A DNA stretch of 41,439 bases from Candidatus Zipacnadia bacterium (GTDB lineage Bacteria; Armatimonadota; Zipacnadia; Zipacnadales; Zipacnadaceae), in contig JALGTU010000009.1 of assembly GCA_029821195.1 (NCBI GenBank), positions 1-41,439 of the forward strand, read 5' to 3'. The position numbers and the translations under genes are program-made. The notes beneath the pieces were generated by a model. The model was not told the DNA's origin and did no database searches. It was given only the letters and a program-made list of their open reading frames with translations. This document shows, one piece after another, positions 9,100 through 17,183 of this stretch. Each line of letters begins with the position of its first letter. Positions within the stretch are counted from its first letter, which is position 1.

Positions 9100-9136
9100 G
9101 GAAAACCCGCTTTTTAGGCAAAAAAAGCCGGTTTCC
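9100..9136. repeat. Near-perfect inverted repeat downstream of the pseudopilin gene
   Basis: The arms 9100-9115 and 9122-9136 pair over about 14 bases with one bulge and one C-C mismatch around a six-base loop. Pairs run from GGAAA/TTTCC through GC/GC to a TTTTT/AAAAA inner stem. It lies 26 bases after the stop at 9074. It could act as a transcription terminator, although no T-run follows the hairpin, or as a protein-binding palindrome for the sulfatase gene downstream. Confidence 0.5.
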
Positions 9137-9343
9137 CACACCCTTCCGGCAAAAACTCTGAAAGTTGAGTAACGCAGTTGATAGTTGCATCGTGTCGCTG
9201 CTCACAACGAACTGTGAACTACCGTCCATGGCTTTTGAGGGGCACCTACACATCTTTCGAAGGCTCATCCCTTTTATCTTCGTGCATAATGCAGGCTAAG
9301 CAAATCCACACAGCCTAGCAATTCTTTGCAGCAGGAGCTAATC

Positions 9344-10879
9344 ATGACAAGCCAGAGCAGTGACAAGCGGCCTAACGTACTGTTCGTAATCTCTGACGAG
9401 CACAACGCCAAGGTAATGGGCTGCGCCGGTCACCCAGACGTGCAGACGCCCAGTATGGATCGGCTGGCGGCCGAAGGGGTGATGTTCGAGCGAGCTATCA
9501 CCCAAAGTCCCATCTGCACGCCCACTCGAGCCAGCATCTATTCGGGCCAGTACTGCCTGAACCACGGCTACTACGGGCTGAGCGGGCCAGCGGAGAGTGA
9601 GCCGGACTTGAGCAGCCTGCCCAACCTCTTTGCCCGGCTGCAGAGCGCCGGCTATGCCACAGGGGTTGCCGGCAAGATCCATACGCCCACCGGCTGGCTG
9701 GAGCCGCACCTGGACTTCGGCAAGTTTAACGAGCACTACCACCGCCACGTCGAAGAGATCGGCGGTTACTACAACGAGGCCGTAGGCCGATACGACGACA
9801 GCCACCTGCCCATGAGCAAAACCGGCCCGGGCAGCTTCGGCCACGACGGCGGGCCCTCGCCCATGCCCTACGAGGAGACCTTCGAGGGCTGGTCGGCGCG
9901 GACGGGGATTGAGTTCCTCGATCGGTTCGGCGACCGGCCCTTCTTCCTGCAGGTCGGTTTCAAGCGCCCGCATTCCCCTTATACGCCCGCGAAGCGCTTC
10001 TGGGATATGTACGACGAAGAGAGCATCGCTCTGCCCCCGAACGCCGACTACGATATGTCGCTCAAGCCGCCGCACCTGCGTGCCAAGCGCCAATCTCTGG
10101 AAGGCCTCGGCGAGAGGTGGGCATATGAACCCAAGACGTACGAGGCGGGGCGCCAGCGCAATCTGCGCGCGTACCTGGGCTGCGTCACCCAGGCCGACTA
10201 TGCTCTCGGCGAACTGCTCCAGGCGCTCGAGGAGCGCGGGCTGGCCGAAAACACTATCGTTATCTATAGCACGGATCACGGGCAGTACGCCATCGAACAC
10301 GGCATCATCGAAAAGGCACCGGGGATCAGCTCGGATGCGGTCACCCGCATACCCATGATCTGGCGCTGGCCCGACCGCGTTGCCGCTGGCCGCCGCTGTG
10401 AACGGCTGGTCGAGTGGGTAGATTTCGCCCCGACCATCTGTGCGCTACTGGGCATCGAAGACATGAACACGGTAGATGGCTGCGACATTACACCCCTGCT
10501 GAAGGGCGGCAATGAACCGCTGCGCGACGTGGCCGTGACCGAGTGCCCCTGGAGCCGCTCAATTCGCGACGAGCGTTGGCGCTACGTGCACTACCAGCCC
10601 GAGATGTTCGGCATGGACGACTATGGCGAGTTGTATGACCTAGAGAATGACCCCTGGGAGATGAATAACCTGTATTTCGAGGCAGCCTACCAGGACAAAG
10701 TCAACGAAATGCGCCACCGGCTGCTGGATTGGCTGGTCAAAAAAGTCCGGATTCGGACAACCTTGCCGTCCTTGAATCGTGGGGGCGAACCGTTCCGGCA
10801 CCAGGTGGATGAGGACGGTCGCATCGGCGAAGCCCGCGTGCGCCAGCTAGTGGCCAAAGGCAGCATATCTTACCTGTAA
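9344..10879 (+). CDS. Cys-type sulfatase (alkaline phosphatase superfamily), apparently cytoplasmic
   Basis: Hydrolase for sulfate esters; substrate not predictable, though relatives act on sulfated glycans or choline sulfate. The maturation motif is CTPTR (Cys58 to formylglycine, Arg62) in PICTPTRASIYSG. The metal-binding start motif is DEHN (residues 18-21), where DDQ is more common, and the later metal site is STDHG. ATG 9344 follows AGGAG (9333-9337), giving 511 residues. There is no signal peptide or lipobox, so it would act in the cytoplasm unless exported by an unseen route. A formylglycine-generating enzyme is not in the window. The C-terminal segment ELYDLENDPWEMNNL is typical of family sulfatases. 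The URO-D-like gene follows closely. Confidence 0.9.
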   Translation: MTSQSSDKRPNVLFVISDEHNAKVMGCAGHPDVQTPSMDRLAAEGVMFERAITQSPICTPTRASIYSGQYCLNHGYYGLSGPAESEPDLSSLPNLFARLQSAGYATGVAGKIHTPTGWLEPHLDFGKFNEHYHRHVEEIGGYYNEAVGRYDDSHLPMSKTGPGSFGHDGGPSPMPYEETFEGWSARTGIEFLDRFGDRPFFLQVGFKRPHSPYTPAKRFWDMYDEESIALPPNADYDMSLKPPHLRAKRQSLEGLGERWAYEPKTYEAGRQRNLRAYLGCVTQADYALGELLQALEERGLAENTIVIYSTDHGQYAIEHGIIEKAPGISSDAVTRIPMIWRWPDRVAAGRRCERLVEWVDFAPTICALLGIEDMNTVDGCDITPLLKGGNEPLRDVAVTECPWSRSIRDERWRYVHYQPEMFGMDDYGELYDLENDPWEMNNLYFEAAYQDKVNEMRHRLLDWLVKKVRIRTTLPSLNRGGEPFRHQVDEDGRIGEARVRQLVAKGSISYL

Positions 10880-10895
10880 GCGGGAGACTTCCGGA

Positions 10896-10946
10896 ATGAA
10901 ACTTCGCCAGAATATGCTTGACGCACTGCAATTTCGCAACGAGTGA
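10896..10946 (+). other. Short upstream reading frame, probably the detached 5' end of the URO-D-like gene
   Basis: An ATG at 10896, with GGGAG at 10882-10886, opens a 16-codon frame (MKLRQNMLDALQFRNE) that ends in TGA at 10944-10946. The frame is the same as that of the following URO-D-like protein, and the encoded residues resemble the usual N-terminus of such proteins (a start, basic residues, N-LxAL). A single base change in the TGA would join both into a protein of 334 residues. Alternatives are a real leader peptide or chance. Confidence 0.55.
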
Positions 10947-10952
10947 CCCTTT

Positions 10953-11900
10953 GTGCCGACCTGCGAGCTTGCGTTTTTTCAACTTGGTAAGTTCTACGAT
11001 GATCCTAATCCTCCGGACCTCGACAAAATCGCCGAGACAAGCGGCAAGAAGCGCAAGCGCCTGCTGCGCCATTATTGCCGCAACATAGCGGAGGCAATCG
11101 AGCGCCTCGAGCATGGGCAGATCTGCGTATGGAACCGGGACTTGCGCCTGGAAATTACCGAGACGCTGGCGGAGGTCTCCGCCGGGCGCTACGCCGTGGC
11201 TGTGCCGATTGACCATACACTGCGCATCCCGGCAGGGGAGAGGCTATCCGAGCTGTGCTTTCGGATCGCCGATGAACCCGACGCAATACTGGCTGAATGC
11301 GAGCGGGGAGTCGAAGAGGCGATAGTGGAGGCCCGGCAGGCATGCGAACATGGGGGAGAGATCATCTGGATGTGCGCGGACTACTGCTTTAACCAGGGCC
11401 CGTTCCTCTCGCCGGAGATGTTCGCCAAATTTGTTACACCTTTCCTTCAACGCCAGACCGCCGCGTTCAAGGAGATGGACTTAATCACGATCAAGCACAC
11501 CGACGGCAATATTATGCCGGTTCTCGACCAGATCTTCTCGGCTAAACCCCACGCCCTACACTCGATTGACGCCCAGGCCGGGGTGGACATCGCCGAGGTG
11601 CGCCGGCAGGCTGAACCCCTGGGGATATGCCTGATCGGCAACGTGGAGCACCAGTACATGGAAACCGGCACGGAGGATGATCTGCGTCGGAGTGCCAAGT
11701 ATTGCCTGGAGCACAGCGGCGCGGGCAAGCCCGGATACATCTACTCCACCAGCAATGCCATCAACGAGTACAGCCGCATGGACCGCTACCTGCTAATGCA
11801 GCAGATCCGCCACGAGAAGATGCGGCAGTTAGGCTACCAGGGGCCGGAGTACCCCAGTCAGACGCTGCGCAACGTTTCACGGGGTCTTGACTATTACTGA
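10953..11900 (+). CDS. Uroporphyrinogen decarboxylase (URO-D) domain protein, 5' end interrupted by TGA
   Basis: Cytoplasmic TIM-barrel protein of the URO-D/methylcobamide:CoM-methyltransferase-like superfamily. Recognisable segments are the IIWMCADYCFNQGPFLSP stretch, FVTPFLQRQ, IKHTDGNIMPVLDQ and HSIDAQAGVDIAEVR, followed by LIGNVEHQYMETGT. It lacks the RQAGRY motif of true HemE, so heme synthesis is unlikely; a corrinoid methyltransferase or a demethylation role is more likely. GTG 10953 is the first possible start after the in-frame TGA, has no good ribosome-binding site and leaves the protein 19 codons shorter than a start at ATG 10896. The sulfatase stop is 16 bases before that ATG, suggesting a two-gene operon. 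Confidence 0.75.
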   Translation: MPTCELAFFQLGKFYDDPNPPDLDKIAETSGKKRKRLLRHYCRNIAEAIERLEHGQICVWNRDLRLEITETLAEVSAGRYAVAVPIDHTLRIPAGERLSELCFRIADEPDAILAECERGVEEAIVEARQACEHGGEIIWMCADYCFNQGPFLSPEMFAKFVTPFLQRQTAAFKEMDLITIKHTDGNIMPVLDQIFSAKPHALHSIDAQAGVDIAEVRRQAEPLGICLIGNVEHQYMETGTEDDLRRSAKYCLEHSGAGKPGYIYSTSNAINEYSRMDRYLLMQQIRHEKMRQLGYQGPEYPSQTLRNVSRGLDYY

Positions 11901-11903
11901 ACC

Positions 11904-11923
11904 GCCCGGGCAGCGGTCCGGGC
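11904..11923 (+). terminator. Weak GC-rich hairpin after the URO-D-like gene
   Basis: GCCCGG (11904-11909) and CCGGGC (11918-11923) can pair around an eight-base loop, three bases after the stop codon. No T-run follows, so it is at best a weak intrinsic terminator. Confidence 0.3.
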
Positions 11924-11966
11924 TTCCGCCGACAGCTCGTCGCGGGCTGGTTGGTAGGGTGTGCAG

Positions 11967-11995
11967 TTGACAAAACGCGGCGTTTGTGCTATTTT
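11967..11995 (+). promoter_or_regulatory. Promoter of groES-groEL
   Basis: Perfect -35 TTGACA (11967-11972), 17-base spacer, -10 TATTTT (11990-11995). Transcription would start near 12002, inside the CIRCE operator, so HrcA binding would block it directly. Confidence 0.85.
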
Positions 11996-12020
11996 AGCAG
12001 TCACCTGTTGAGAGTGCTAA
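11994..12020 (+). promoter_or_regulatory. CIRCE operator for HrcA
   Basis: TTAGCAGTC (11994-12002), nine bases, GAGTGCTAA (12012-12020). This is the CIRCE inverted repeat with one mismatch (G for C at position 7 of the left arm). It overlaps the end of the -10 box and the expected start site. The repressor HrcA is encoded at 38448-39509 in the same window. Confidence 0.93.
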
Positions 12021-12071
12021 GACATTGCCGAGATGACGAGCAGTGCTGATTCCGAAGGGAGGTAACCACCA

Positions 12072-12353
12072 GTGGCTCTGAGAATACTCGGTGACCGCGT
12101 AATGATCCAAGTGGATGAACCCGAAACAACTGAAGGGGGTATCCACCTGCCAGAGTCTGCCCAGGAAAAGCCACAGCGGGGTACGGTAGTGGCCGTCGGC
12201 GAAGGCCGGCGGCTGGAGGACGGAACCCTGGTCCCACCAGATGTTGAAGAGGGTGACCAAGTGATATTCGCCAAGTACGGCGGAACTAACATCACCGACG
12301 AAGACGAAGAATACCTGATCCTGGACAGCGACCAGATTTACGCGAAGCTGTAG
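12072..12353 (+). CDS. groES: Co-chaperonin GroES
   Basis: Ten-kilodalton lid of the GroEL folding chamber. Full-length at 93 residues, with LRILGDRVMIQVDEPE, the mobile-loop region TEGGIHLPESAQEKPQRG and the C-terminal YLILDSDQIYAKL. The GTG start follows GGGAGGTAA (about 12057-12065). The CIRCE-controlled promoter lies upstream and groEL follows after 72 bases, so this is the normal heat-shock operon. Confidence 0.97.
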   Translation: MALRILGDRVMIQVDEPETTEGGIHLPESAQEKPQRGTVVAVGEGRRLEDGTLVPPDVEEGDQVIFAKYGGTNITDEDEEYLILDSDQIYAKL

Positions 12354-12425
12354 AGACGCATCGCTGGCCCCAGAGAATGGGGCTCAGATCAAGACAAACA
12401 ATGATGAGGAGGCGAACTATCGCCA

Positions 12426-14078
12426 ATGCCTGCGAAACAGATACTATTTGATGAGGCGGCCCGGCGCGCCCTGGAAAGCGGCGCGAATGTTGTCGCCGAT
12501 GCTGTGAAGGTGACCCTGGGGCCCGCTGGCCGTAACGTGCTGGTCGAGAAGAGCTTTGGCTCTCCTACCATCACCAAAGACGGCGTGACGGTTGCCAAGG
12601 AAATCGAGCTGGAAGACCACGTCAAGAACACCGGGGCGCAACTGCTCATCGAGGTGGCCTCGCAGACCAATGATGTCGCCGGCGACGGCACCACCACGGC
12701 CACGGTTCTGGCTCAGCAGATGCTGGCGCGGGGCCTGAGGTCGGTGGCCGCCGGTGCCAATCCGATGCTTATCAAACGCGGAATGGATAAGGCCGTAGCG
12801 GCAGTTATTGAGGTACTCCGCGACCGGGCCATCGAGGTCAAGAGTGCCGACGAGATGAGAGATGTGGCTGCCATCGCCGGCAATGATTCCGAAATCGGCG
12901 AGTTGGTCGCCGAGGCAATGCAGGAAGTCGGCAAAGACGGCGTCATCACCGTCGAAGAATCCCGGGGCATCGAAACCACCCTAGAGCTGGTCGAGGGTAT
13001 GCAGTTCGATAAAGGCTACCTGAGTCCCTATATGGTTACCGAGACCCAGACGATGTCCGCAGTGCTGGAAGAGCCGTATATCCTGCTTTATGAAAAGAAG
13101 ATCAGTGCTCTGAACGACCTCGTTCCGCTGCTGGAGAAAATCGTCCAATCCGGCAAGCCCCTGCTGATCGTGGCTGAGGATGTCGAGGGTGAAGCGCTGG
13201 CCACACTGGTCGTCAACAAGCTGCGCGGGGCCCTCAACGCCGTAGCCGTCAAAGCTCCCGGCTTCGGGGACCGGCGTAAAGCCAGCCTCGAGGACATGGC
13301 CATTGTCACAGGTGGGACCTTCCTGTCCGAAGAGCTCGGCGTCAAGCTGGAGAACATCAGCCTCGACATGCTGGGCACCGCCACAAAAGTGGTTGTGACC
13401 AAGGATGACACTACTATCATCGAAGGCGCCGGTAGCGCGGACGCCATCAAAGGCCGCATCGAGCAACTGCGCCGCCTCATCGAAGAAACCGACTCCAACT
13501 ACGACCGGGAAAAACTCGAGGAGCGGCTGGCCAAGCTCGCCGGGGGCGTCGCCGTCATTAACGTCGGCGCTGCTACTGAGACGGAACTCAAAGAGAAACA
13601 ACACCGCTTCGAAGACGCCCTGTCGGCCACGCGGGCAGCCGTCGAAGAGGGGATTCTCCCCGGCGGCGGGGCGGCCTTCGTCCACGCCATCCCCGCGCTC
13701 GACGATGTCGAGGTGGAAAACGAAGACGAATCGGTCGGCGTCAATATCGTCCGCGAAGCACTGGAAGCGCCGCTGCGCCAGCTCGTCAACAACGGCGGCT
13801 TCGAAGGCTCCGTCGTGGTCCGGCGAGTCGCAGAGAGCGATGATAACACCGGCTTCGACGTGCTCACCGGCGAGTATCGGGATATGGTCAAGGCCGGCAT
13901 CGTTGACCCCTTGATGGTCACCCGCGCCACCCTCGAGAACGCCGCCAGTATTGCCAGTATGATCCTAACTACCGAAAGCGTACTGGCCGACCTGGAGACC
14001 GAAGAACCGCCTACGCCGCCTGCTGGCGGGGGCATGCCCGGCGGTGGCATGCCCGGCGGCGGTATGCCGATGATGTAG
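12426..14078 (+). CDS. groEL: Chaperonin GroEL
   Basis: ATP-dependent folding chamber subunit, 550 residues, as usual. Visible marks are [16 protein letters not shown], the ATP-site motif [11 protein letters not shown] and the region [12 protein letters not shown]. The C-terminus is the flexible Gly-Met tail, in the form of repeated GGGMP units ending in MM. AGGAGG at 12407-12412 is the ribosome-binding site, spaced 13 bases from the ATG, slightly long. A strong terminator follows at 14111. Confidence 0.98.
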   Translation: MPAKQILFDEAARRALESGANVVADAVKVTLGPAGRNVLVEKSFGSPTITKDGVTVAKEIELEDHVKNTGAQLLIEVASQTNDVAGDGTTTATVLAQQMLARGLRSVAAGANPMLIKRGMDKAVAAVIEVLRDRAIEVKSADEMRDVAAIAGNDSEIGELVAEAMQEVGKDGVITVEESRGIETTLELVEGMQFDKGYLSPYMVTETQTMSAVLEEPYILLYEKKISALNDLVPLLEKIVQSGKPLLIVAEDVEGEALATLVVNKLRGALNAVAVKAPGFGDRRKASLEDMAIVTGGTFLSEELGVKLENISLDMLGTATKVVVTKDDTTIIEGAGSADAIKGRIEQLRRLIEETDSNYDREKLEERLAKLAGGVAVINVGAATETELKEKQHRFEDALSATRAAVEEGILPGGGAAFVHAIPALDDVEVENEDESVGVNIVREALEAPLRQLVNNGGFEGSVVVRRVAESDDNTGFDVLTGEYRDMVKAGIVDPLMVTRATLENAASIASMILTTESVLADLETEEPPTPPAGGGMPGGGMPGGGMPMM

Positions 14079-14110
14079 TATATATAGTGTAAGAAAGGCG
14101 AAAGCGCATT

Positions 14111-14143
14111 GAGAGCAGAGGCCGAGTGCCTCTGCTCTCTTTC
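14111..14143 (+). terminator. Intrinsic terminator of groES-groEL
   Basis: A perfect 12-base stem (14111-14122 with 14128-14139), beginning GAGAGCAGAGGC, with a five-base loop and then TTT. It lies 33 bases after the groEL stop and before the convergent glycosyltransferase gene. Confidence 0.85.
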
Positions 14144-14172
14144 GTGGGGACCACACAAATCAGCAGGCCGGT

Positions 14173-15767
14173 TCAGTGGCCGGGTGCTGGGATGAGAATA
14201 AGCTGCCCGCCGGGCCCCAGCGTGAGCGAAGCGGCTGGGTCAAGCGGCACCACACTTATTTCGGCCACGCCATCCTCCCAAATCGGCGTAGTCTGCGCGC
14301 CGGCAGGCAGGCGATCGCGCAACTCCGGGTCCAGCAGCAAGAGGTTACGGATGCCGCGCAGGGTAACTGGGGGCCACGCCCTGCCGCTGGTCATCTGATA
14401 ACCGTAGTTGGGCGCGCCGCCACCACGCAGGGAGACCTCCACCGGAAAGTTGTAAACGGGGATGTGCGGCAGCAGGTACATCGCCAGACGGATGCTCAAC
14501 ATCCGCCGCTCACTGCGGGGCTCTCCCAGTCTGGGCAGACTGGTCAGCGCGACAGTCTCAGCACCGCTGTAACCGGCCAGGGCCTGGGATACCCCGGTGA
14601 AAGTGGCTTCCAGCGCCCGGTCGTTGGCGAGGAGCGTTGACCAGGTAAAGGCGAAATTCAGCGTGATAATCAAGGCTAGCAGGATGCCAAGCTGCGCGGT
14701 ACTGAGCGACTCGGATAACCGCACCACTCCTGCAGTCACTACCAGTACCGCCGGGGGCAGCAGAAGCATCATATACCCCGCCTGGCCCAAATGCACAACC
14801 AGGTAAAAGAGCATAGCTGGGACTGACCAGATCACCAGGAACAACCAGGCTCGCGGGTCATTCATAATGCGCGGCAGGTAGCGTCTGCCAGCGAACAGCG
14901 CTAGCGGCCAGGCCGCCAGCAGCAGCGCCGCCGCCGAGCCCACGAAGTATGAAGCAAAAACGCGGAACCCCGCGACATTCCCCTTCAGCAGCGATAACCC
15001 CACAACCATCTGCGACAGTTGCCGAGAGACAGCTTGATAACCGGCCACCCCGCCAGCGCTCGCTACCATCGGAAGCGCCCACGCCGCAGATACCACCCCG
15101 AAGACTATCAGGCCCAGCACTATCCGACTCACCCGACGATGCCGCATCGCCCATAGCCACAGGGGGAACAGAAAGAGGGCATCAGTGGGGCGAAAGCCAC
15201 CTGCCAGTCCTAACGCCAGGGCCGCAGGCCAAACCGGCGTGCCCTCGTCAGCGAGCATCCGCCACAACAGAGATAGCCGGTCAGGAGCGAGAAGAAGCCG
15301 GAGACTGCATAAGTGTCGCCGTGGGTGGCGTATACCCAGGCCAGCGGACTAAAGATGGCCAGGAGCGCAGCCACTACAGCGCCGCACCGGCCTGCCAATC
15401 GCCCACTCCACCAGGTCAGCAGCGCAACCGTCAGCCCCCCCGCCAGCAGACTCATTACCACCAGGGCCGCGTACGGTGACAGTCCCAACCCGTGCAGTAG
15501 CTTGGCGGTGTGGACGTACAGGAAGTACCCCGGAGGATGCGGCTGGTGCAAGGTGATATCGTAGTGCCTTACCCCCAGGACGTACTGCACACTGTCCCAG
15601 CTCAGCGGCAGGCGCGTCGCAAAGGGCGCGCGCAACGCAACTGCTGCCAGCCCAGCAATACCCGCCGCCAGCAGCAACCGGCCAGGCGCTAGCGGCACCC
15701 CCTCGGGTGACAGCTCGCGCCCCGCACGATGCTGCGGACCACTCACTTCGTTCTCTACCTCAGCCAT
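14173..15767 (-). pseudogene. Membrane glycosyltransferase, GT39/ArnT-like (split by a frameshift near 15265)
   Basis: Two overlapping frames encode one polytopic membrane protein of the dolichyl- or polyprenyl-phosphate-sugar transferase type. The N-terminal part runs from ATG 15767 (GGAG upstream; TTG 15788 is an alternative) to 15210. It has the loop LPLSWDSVQYVLGVRHYD and HQPHPPGYFLY, as in PMT-like enzymes, then several hydrophobic helices ending in HGDTYAVSGFFSLLTGYL. The C-terminal frame, open across 15267 and ending at 14173, continues with LWRMLADEGTP, GGFRPTDALFLFP and more helices. The join needs a one-base shift between about 15258 and 15275. It is either a recent inactivating mutation or a sequence error. 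The rest of the gene looks intact, with no other stop. Donor and acceptor are unknown. Confidence 0.75.
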
Positions 15768-16183
15768 AGCGGACGACTCCGCGGTCAACCAGCGTGCCTT
15801 ACCACACCCCGCCGAAGAACTGCTTCCCTACCAAACCACTACCCACCTCCGCCCCGGCAGATTCGCCCGTAGAAGCATTGGCGCAGACCAGAGGATGAAC
15901 CAGCCTAGAGAAGATCACATCGCCAGTTACGCTGAGTCATTCCCGGCGTGTAAAATCTTGGAAACTCATGTTTAGGAGATTAGATGCGTAGGTATACTTT
16001 AGGTGTCCCTGATAATTTCGGGAGAGGGCCTTGACAAGTTTCTGCGATTATGCTACAATACTAAACGAAAGCTAAGCGCCGAGTAAGATGGCGGGCAAGC
16101 TATCACAGTTTTTTGTTGCACTGACATAGAGAATGATCTGAGCAAGTGCGAGCGTGGCGGAAACGGTACCTGGAGGGATACCA
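15768..16183. other. Intergenic region between the glycosyltransferase and the pilin cluster
   Basis: No coding frame was recognised in these 416 bases. The right part is poorer in GC than its surroundings and holds the promoter at 16031-16059. The leader from about 16066 to the first pilin is about 118 bases and can form a small hairpin (GGTA/TACC) around the pilin's ribosome-binding site. No known riboswitch was recognised. Confidence 0.5.
16031..16059 (+). promoter_or_regulatory. Near-consensus promoter of the Flp pilin cluster
   Basis: TTGACA (16031-16036), 17-base spacer, TACAAT (16054-16059). It is the only strong promoter seen before the pilin genes and would start near 16066. Its strength fits the high demand for a major pilin. 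Confidence 0.85.
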
Positions 16184-16333
16184 ATGAGCGAAATCATGTA
16201 CAGGGCCGCAGCAGAGCAGGGCGCACTGGTCTTAACCCAGTATGCCCTGATGATTCCCCTGTTAGTCGCCGCCGTATTGGCGGGATGGCGAGCAGTGGGC
16301 AACGTGCTGCGGTCAGACCTAAGTCAGTTGTAA
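16184..16333 (+). CDS. Atypical Flp-family pilin-like peptide (flp copy 1)
   Basis: A 49-residue peptide starting MSEIMYRAAAEQG and continuing ALVLTQYALMIPLLVAA, with the hydrophobic helix of Flp pilins. GGAGG at 16172-16176 supports the ATG. The family normally has G followed at mature +5 by E then Y; here the residue before Tyr is Gln and lies at +6 after the only plausible glycine. It is therefore either a minor or non-processed pilin or an early stage of decay. It is the first gene after the promoter and is followed by a long hairpin. Confidence 0.65.
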   Translation: MSEIMYRAAAEQGALVLTQYALMIPLLVAAVLAGWRAVGNVLRSDLSQL

Positions 16334-16335
16334 CA

Positions 16336-16404
16336 GCTTCGCCAGTGGACTCTGTGGCTGACGACCGAAACGCAACAAGCGGTCAGATGCTCGACTGGCG
16401 AAGC
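16336..16404 (+). repeat. Hairpin between flp copies 1 and 2
   Basis: GCTTCGCCAGT (16336-16346) and ACTGGCGAAGC (16394-16404) form a perfect 11-base stem. The 47-base interior holds a second, bulged stem (CTGA and CCG with CGGTCAG). No T-run follows, so it looks like an RNA-processing or 3'-stabilising structure, not a full terminator. It begins two bases after the copy 1 stop. Confidence 0.75.
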
Positions 16405-16444
16405 ACCCAGCACCCAAGACTAATGTGGGAAAGGAGGGACCAAA

Positions 16445-16618
16445 GTGGAGAAGATCAAGGCTCTGTGGCACGACGAAGATGGTGTCACCACGGTGGAATA
16501 CGCGTTGCTGCTTGCTGTTCTGATCGTTGGCGCCGTTACGATCTGGACCGCGCTGAAGGGCAGCATCCAGACCGCTGTTGACGCCGCGGGTAGCGAACTG
16601 GAAAGCCCCGGCGCCTAG
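16445..16618 (+). CDS. flp: Flp-type pilin (flp copy 2), probable major pilin
   Basis: A 57-residue prepilin. A short leader ending in WHDEDG precedes mature VTTVEYALLLAVLIVGA, with Glu at +5 and Tyr at +6 as required by TadV-type peptidases. A single hydrophobic helix is followed by a short polar tail (TALKGSIQTAVDAAGSEL). GTG start with AGGAGG at 16432-16437, the best ribosome-binding site of the cluster. With its fully canonical sequence it is the best candidate for the main Tad pilus subunit. It is too short for most gene-finding cut-offs. Confidence 0.9.
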   Translation: MEKIKALWHDEDGVTTVEYALLLAVLIVGAVTIWTALKGSIQTAVDAAGSELESPGA

Positions 16619-16988
16619 TTAGAGAACGACGCGACTTTCACCATCTCGCGTGACCAGCTAGGTCTCGCGAGAACCGGAGAGAACGATGCTCGTAGCCAGC
16701 GTCTGGAAAACTGGCAGCAAAACCACGACCGGCTCAGACCCGACCGACAACTTAATGCCGTTTGACTCACCACAACCCAAAAACCAAACGGGTCGCGAGC
16801 AAGTTCTCGCCCGCAGCTACAATCCAAGTCCCACTGACGTGCTAAGCTGCGGAGAATACAGTGGCGGGGGGGAACTGGCAAACCACAATACCCTGCGAGA
16901 GTGGGCAATAGGCGAGCAGGTTTGTCCAGCTGGTTCTCCCCGCCAATCTTTTAGCAGCAGCAACAAGCACAGAAAGTAGCTTGGGGAC
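16619..16988. other. Gap between flp copies 2 and 3
   Basis: No convincing gene in 370 bases. A 97-codon frame (16686-16979) has a fair ribosome-binding site (GGAGAG) but a composition of Ser/Thr/Asn/Gly without a family match, and is probably chance. Two hairpins are present: the strong one at 16644-16672 and a short one (GCGAG/CTCGC) near 16795-16810. No promoter was seen. Confidence 0.45.
16644..16672 (+). repeat. Strong hairpin after flp copy 2
   Basis: TCTCGCG, T, GACC (16644-16655) pairs with GGTC, T, CGCGAGA (16661-16672) around the loop AGCTA. This is 11 pairs with one T-T mismatch. It starts 25 bases after the stop codon and lacks a T-run. It could halt exonucleases and keep the pilin message abundant, or cause partial termination. 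Confidence 0.75.
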
Positions 16989-17183
16989 ATGGGAGTACTC
17001 AGCTTCAAGCAAGCAATAGCTGAATTCTGGAACGACCAACGCGGTGTTACCAGCGTCGAGTACGCCGTCCTGCTGTGCGGCTTGCTAATTGGTGCGGCAA
17101 CGATCTGGATGATCCTCACCACCAGCCTGGAAACGGCGGCGGGTAACGCCGGTACGAGCCTGGATGAAGCTAGGGGCCTGTAG
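16989..17183 (+). CDS. flp: Flp-type pilin (flp copy 3)
   Basis: A 64-residue prepilin with a leader ending in FWNDQRG and mature VTSVEYAVLLCGLLIGAA, with Glu at +5 and Tyr at +6. The tail is longer and more acidic than copy 2 (TSLETAAGNAGTSLDEARGL), and the helix contains a cysteine. The ribosome-binding region before the ATG is weak (GGGG placed very close). It is probably a minor pilin or an alternative subunit. Confidence 0.85.
   Translation: MGVLSFKQAIAEFWNDQRGVTSVEYAVLLCGLLIGAATIWMILTTSLETAAGNAGTSLDEARGL

Noticed and set aside
10944-10946. Selenocysteine codon in the URO-D-like gene
   Set aside because: I could not draw a convincing SECIS-type stem directly after the TGA, and the position near the N-terminus is not an active-site position known in this family. 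A point mutation or leader is simpler.
16686-16979. A 97-residue protein between pilin copies 2 and 3
   Set aside because: It has a fair ribosome-binding site but no family resemblance, low-complexity polar composition and a strong hairpin just upstream; most likely a chance frame.
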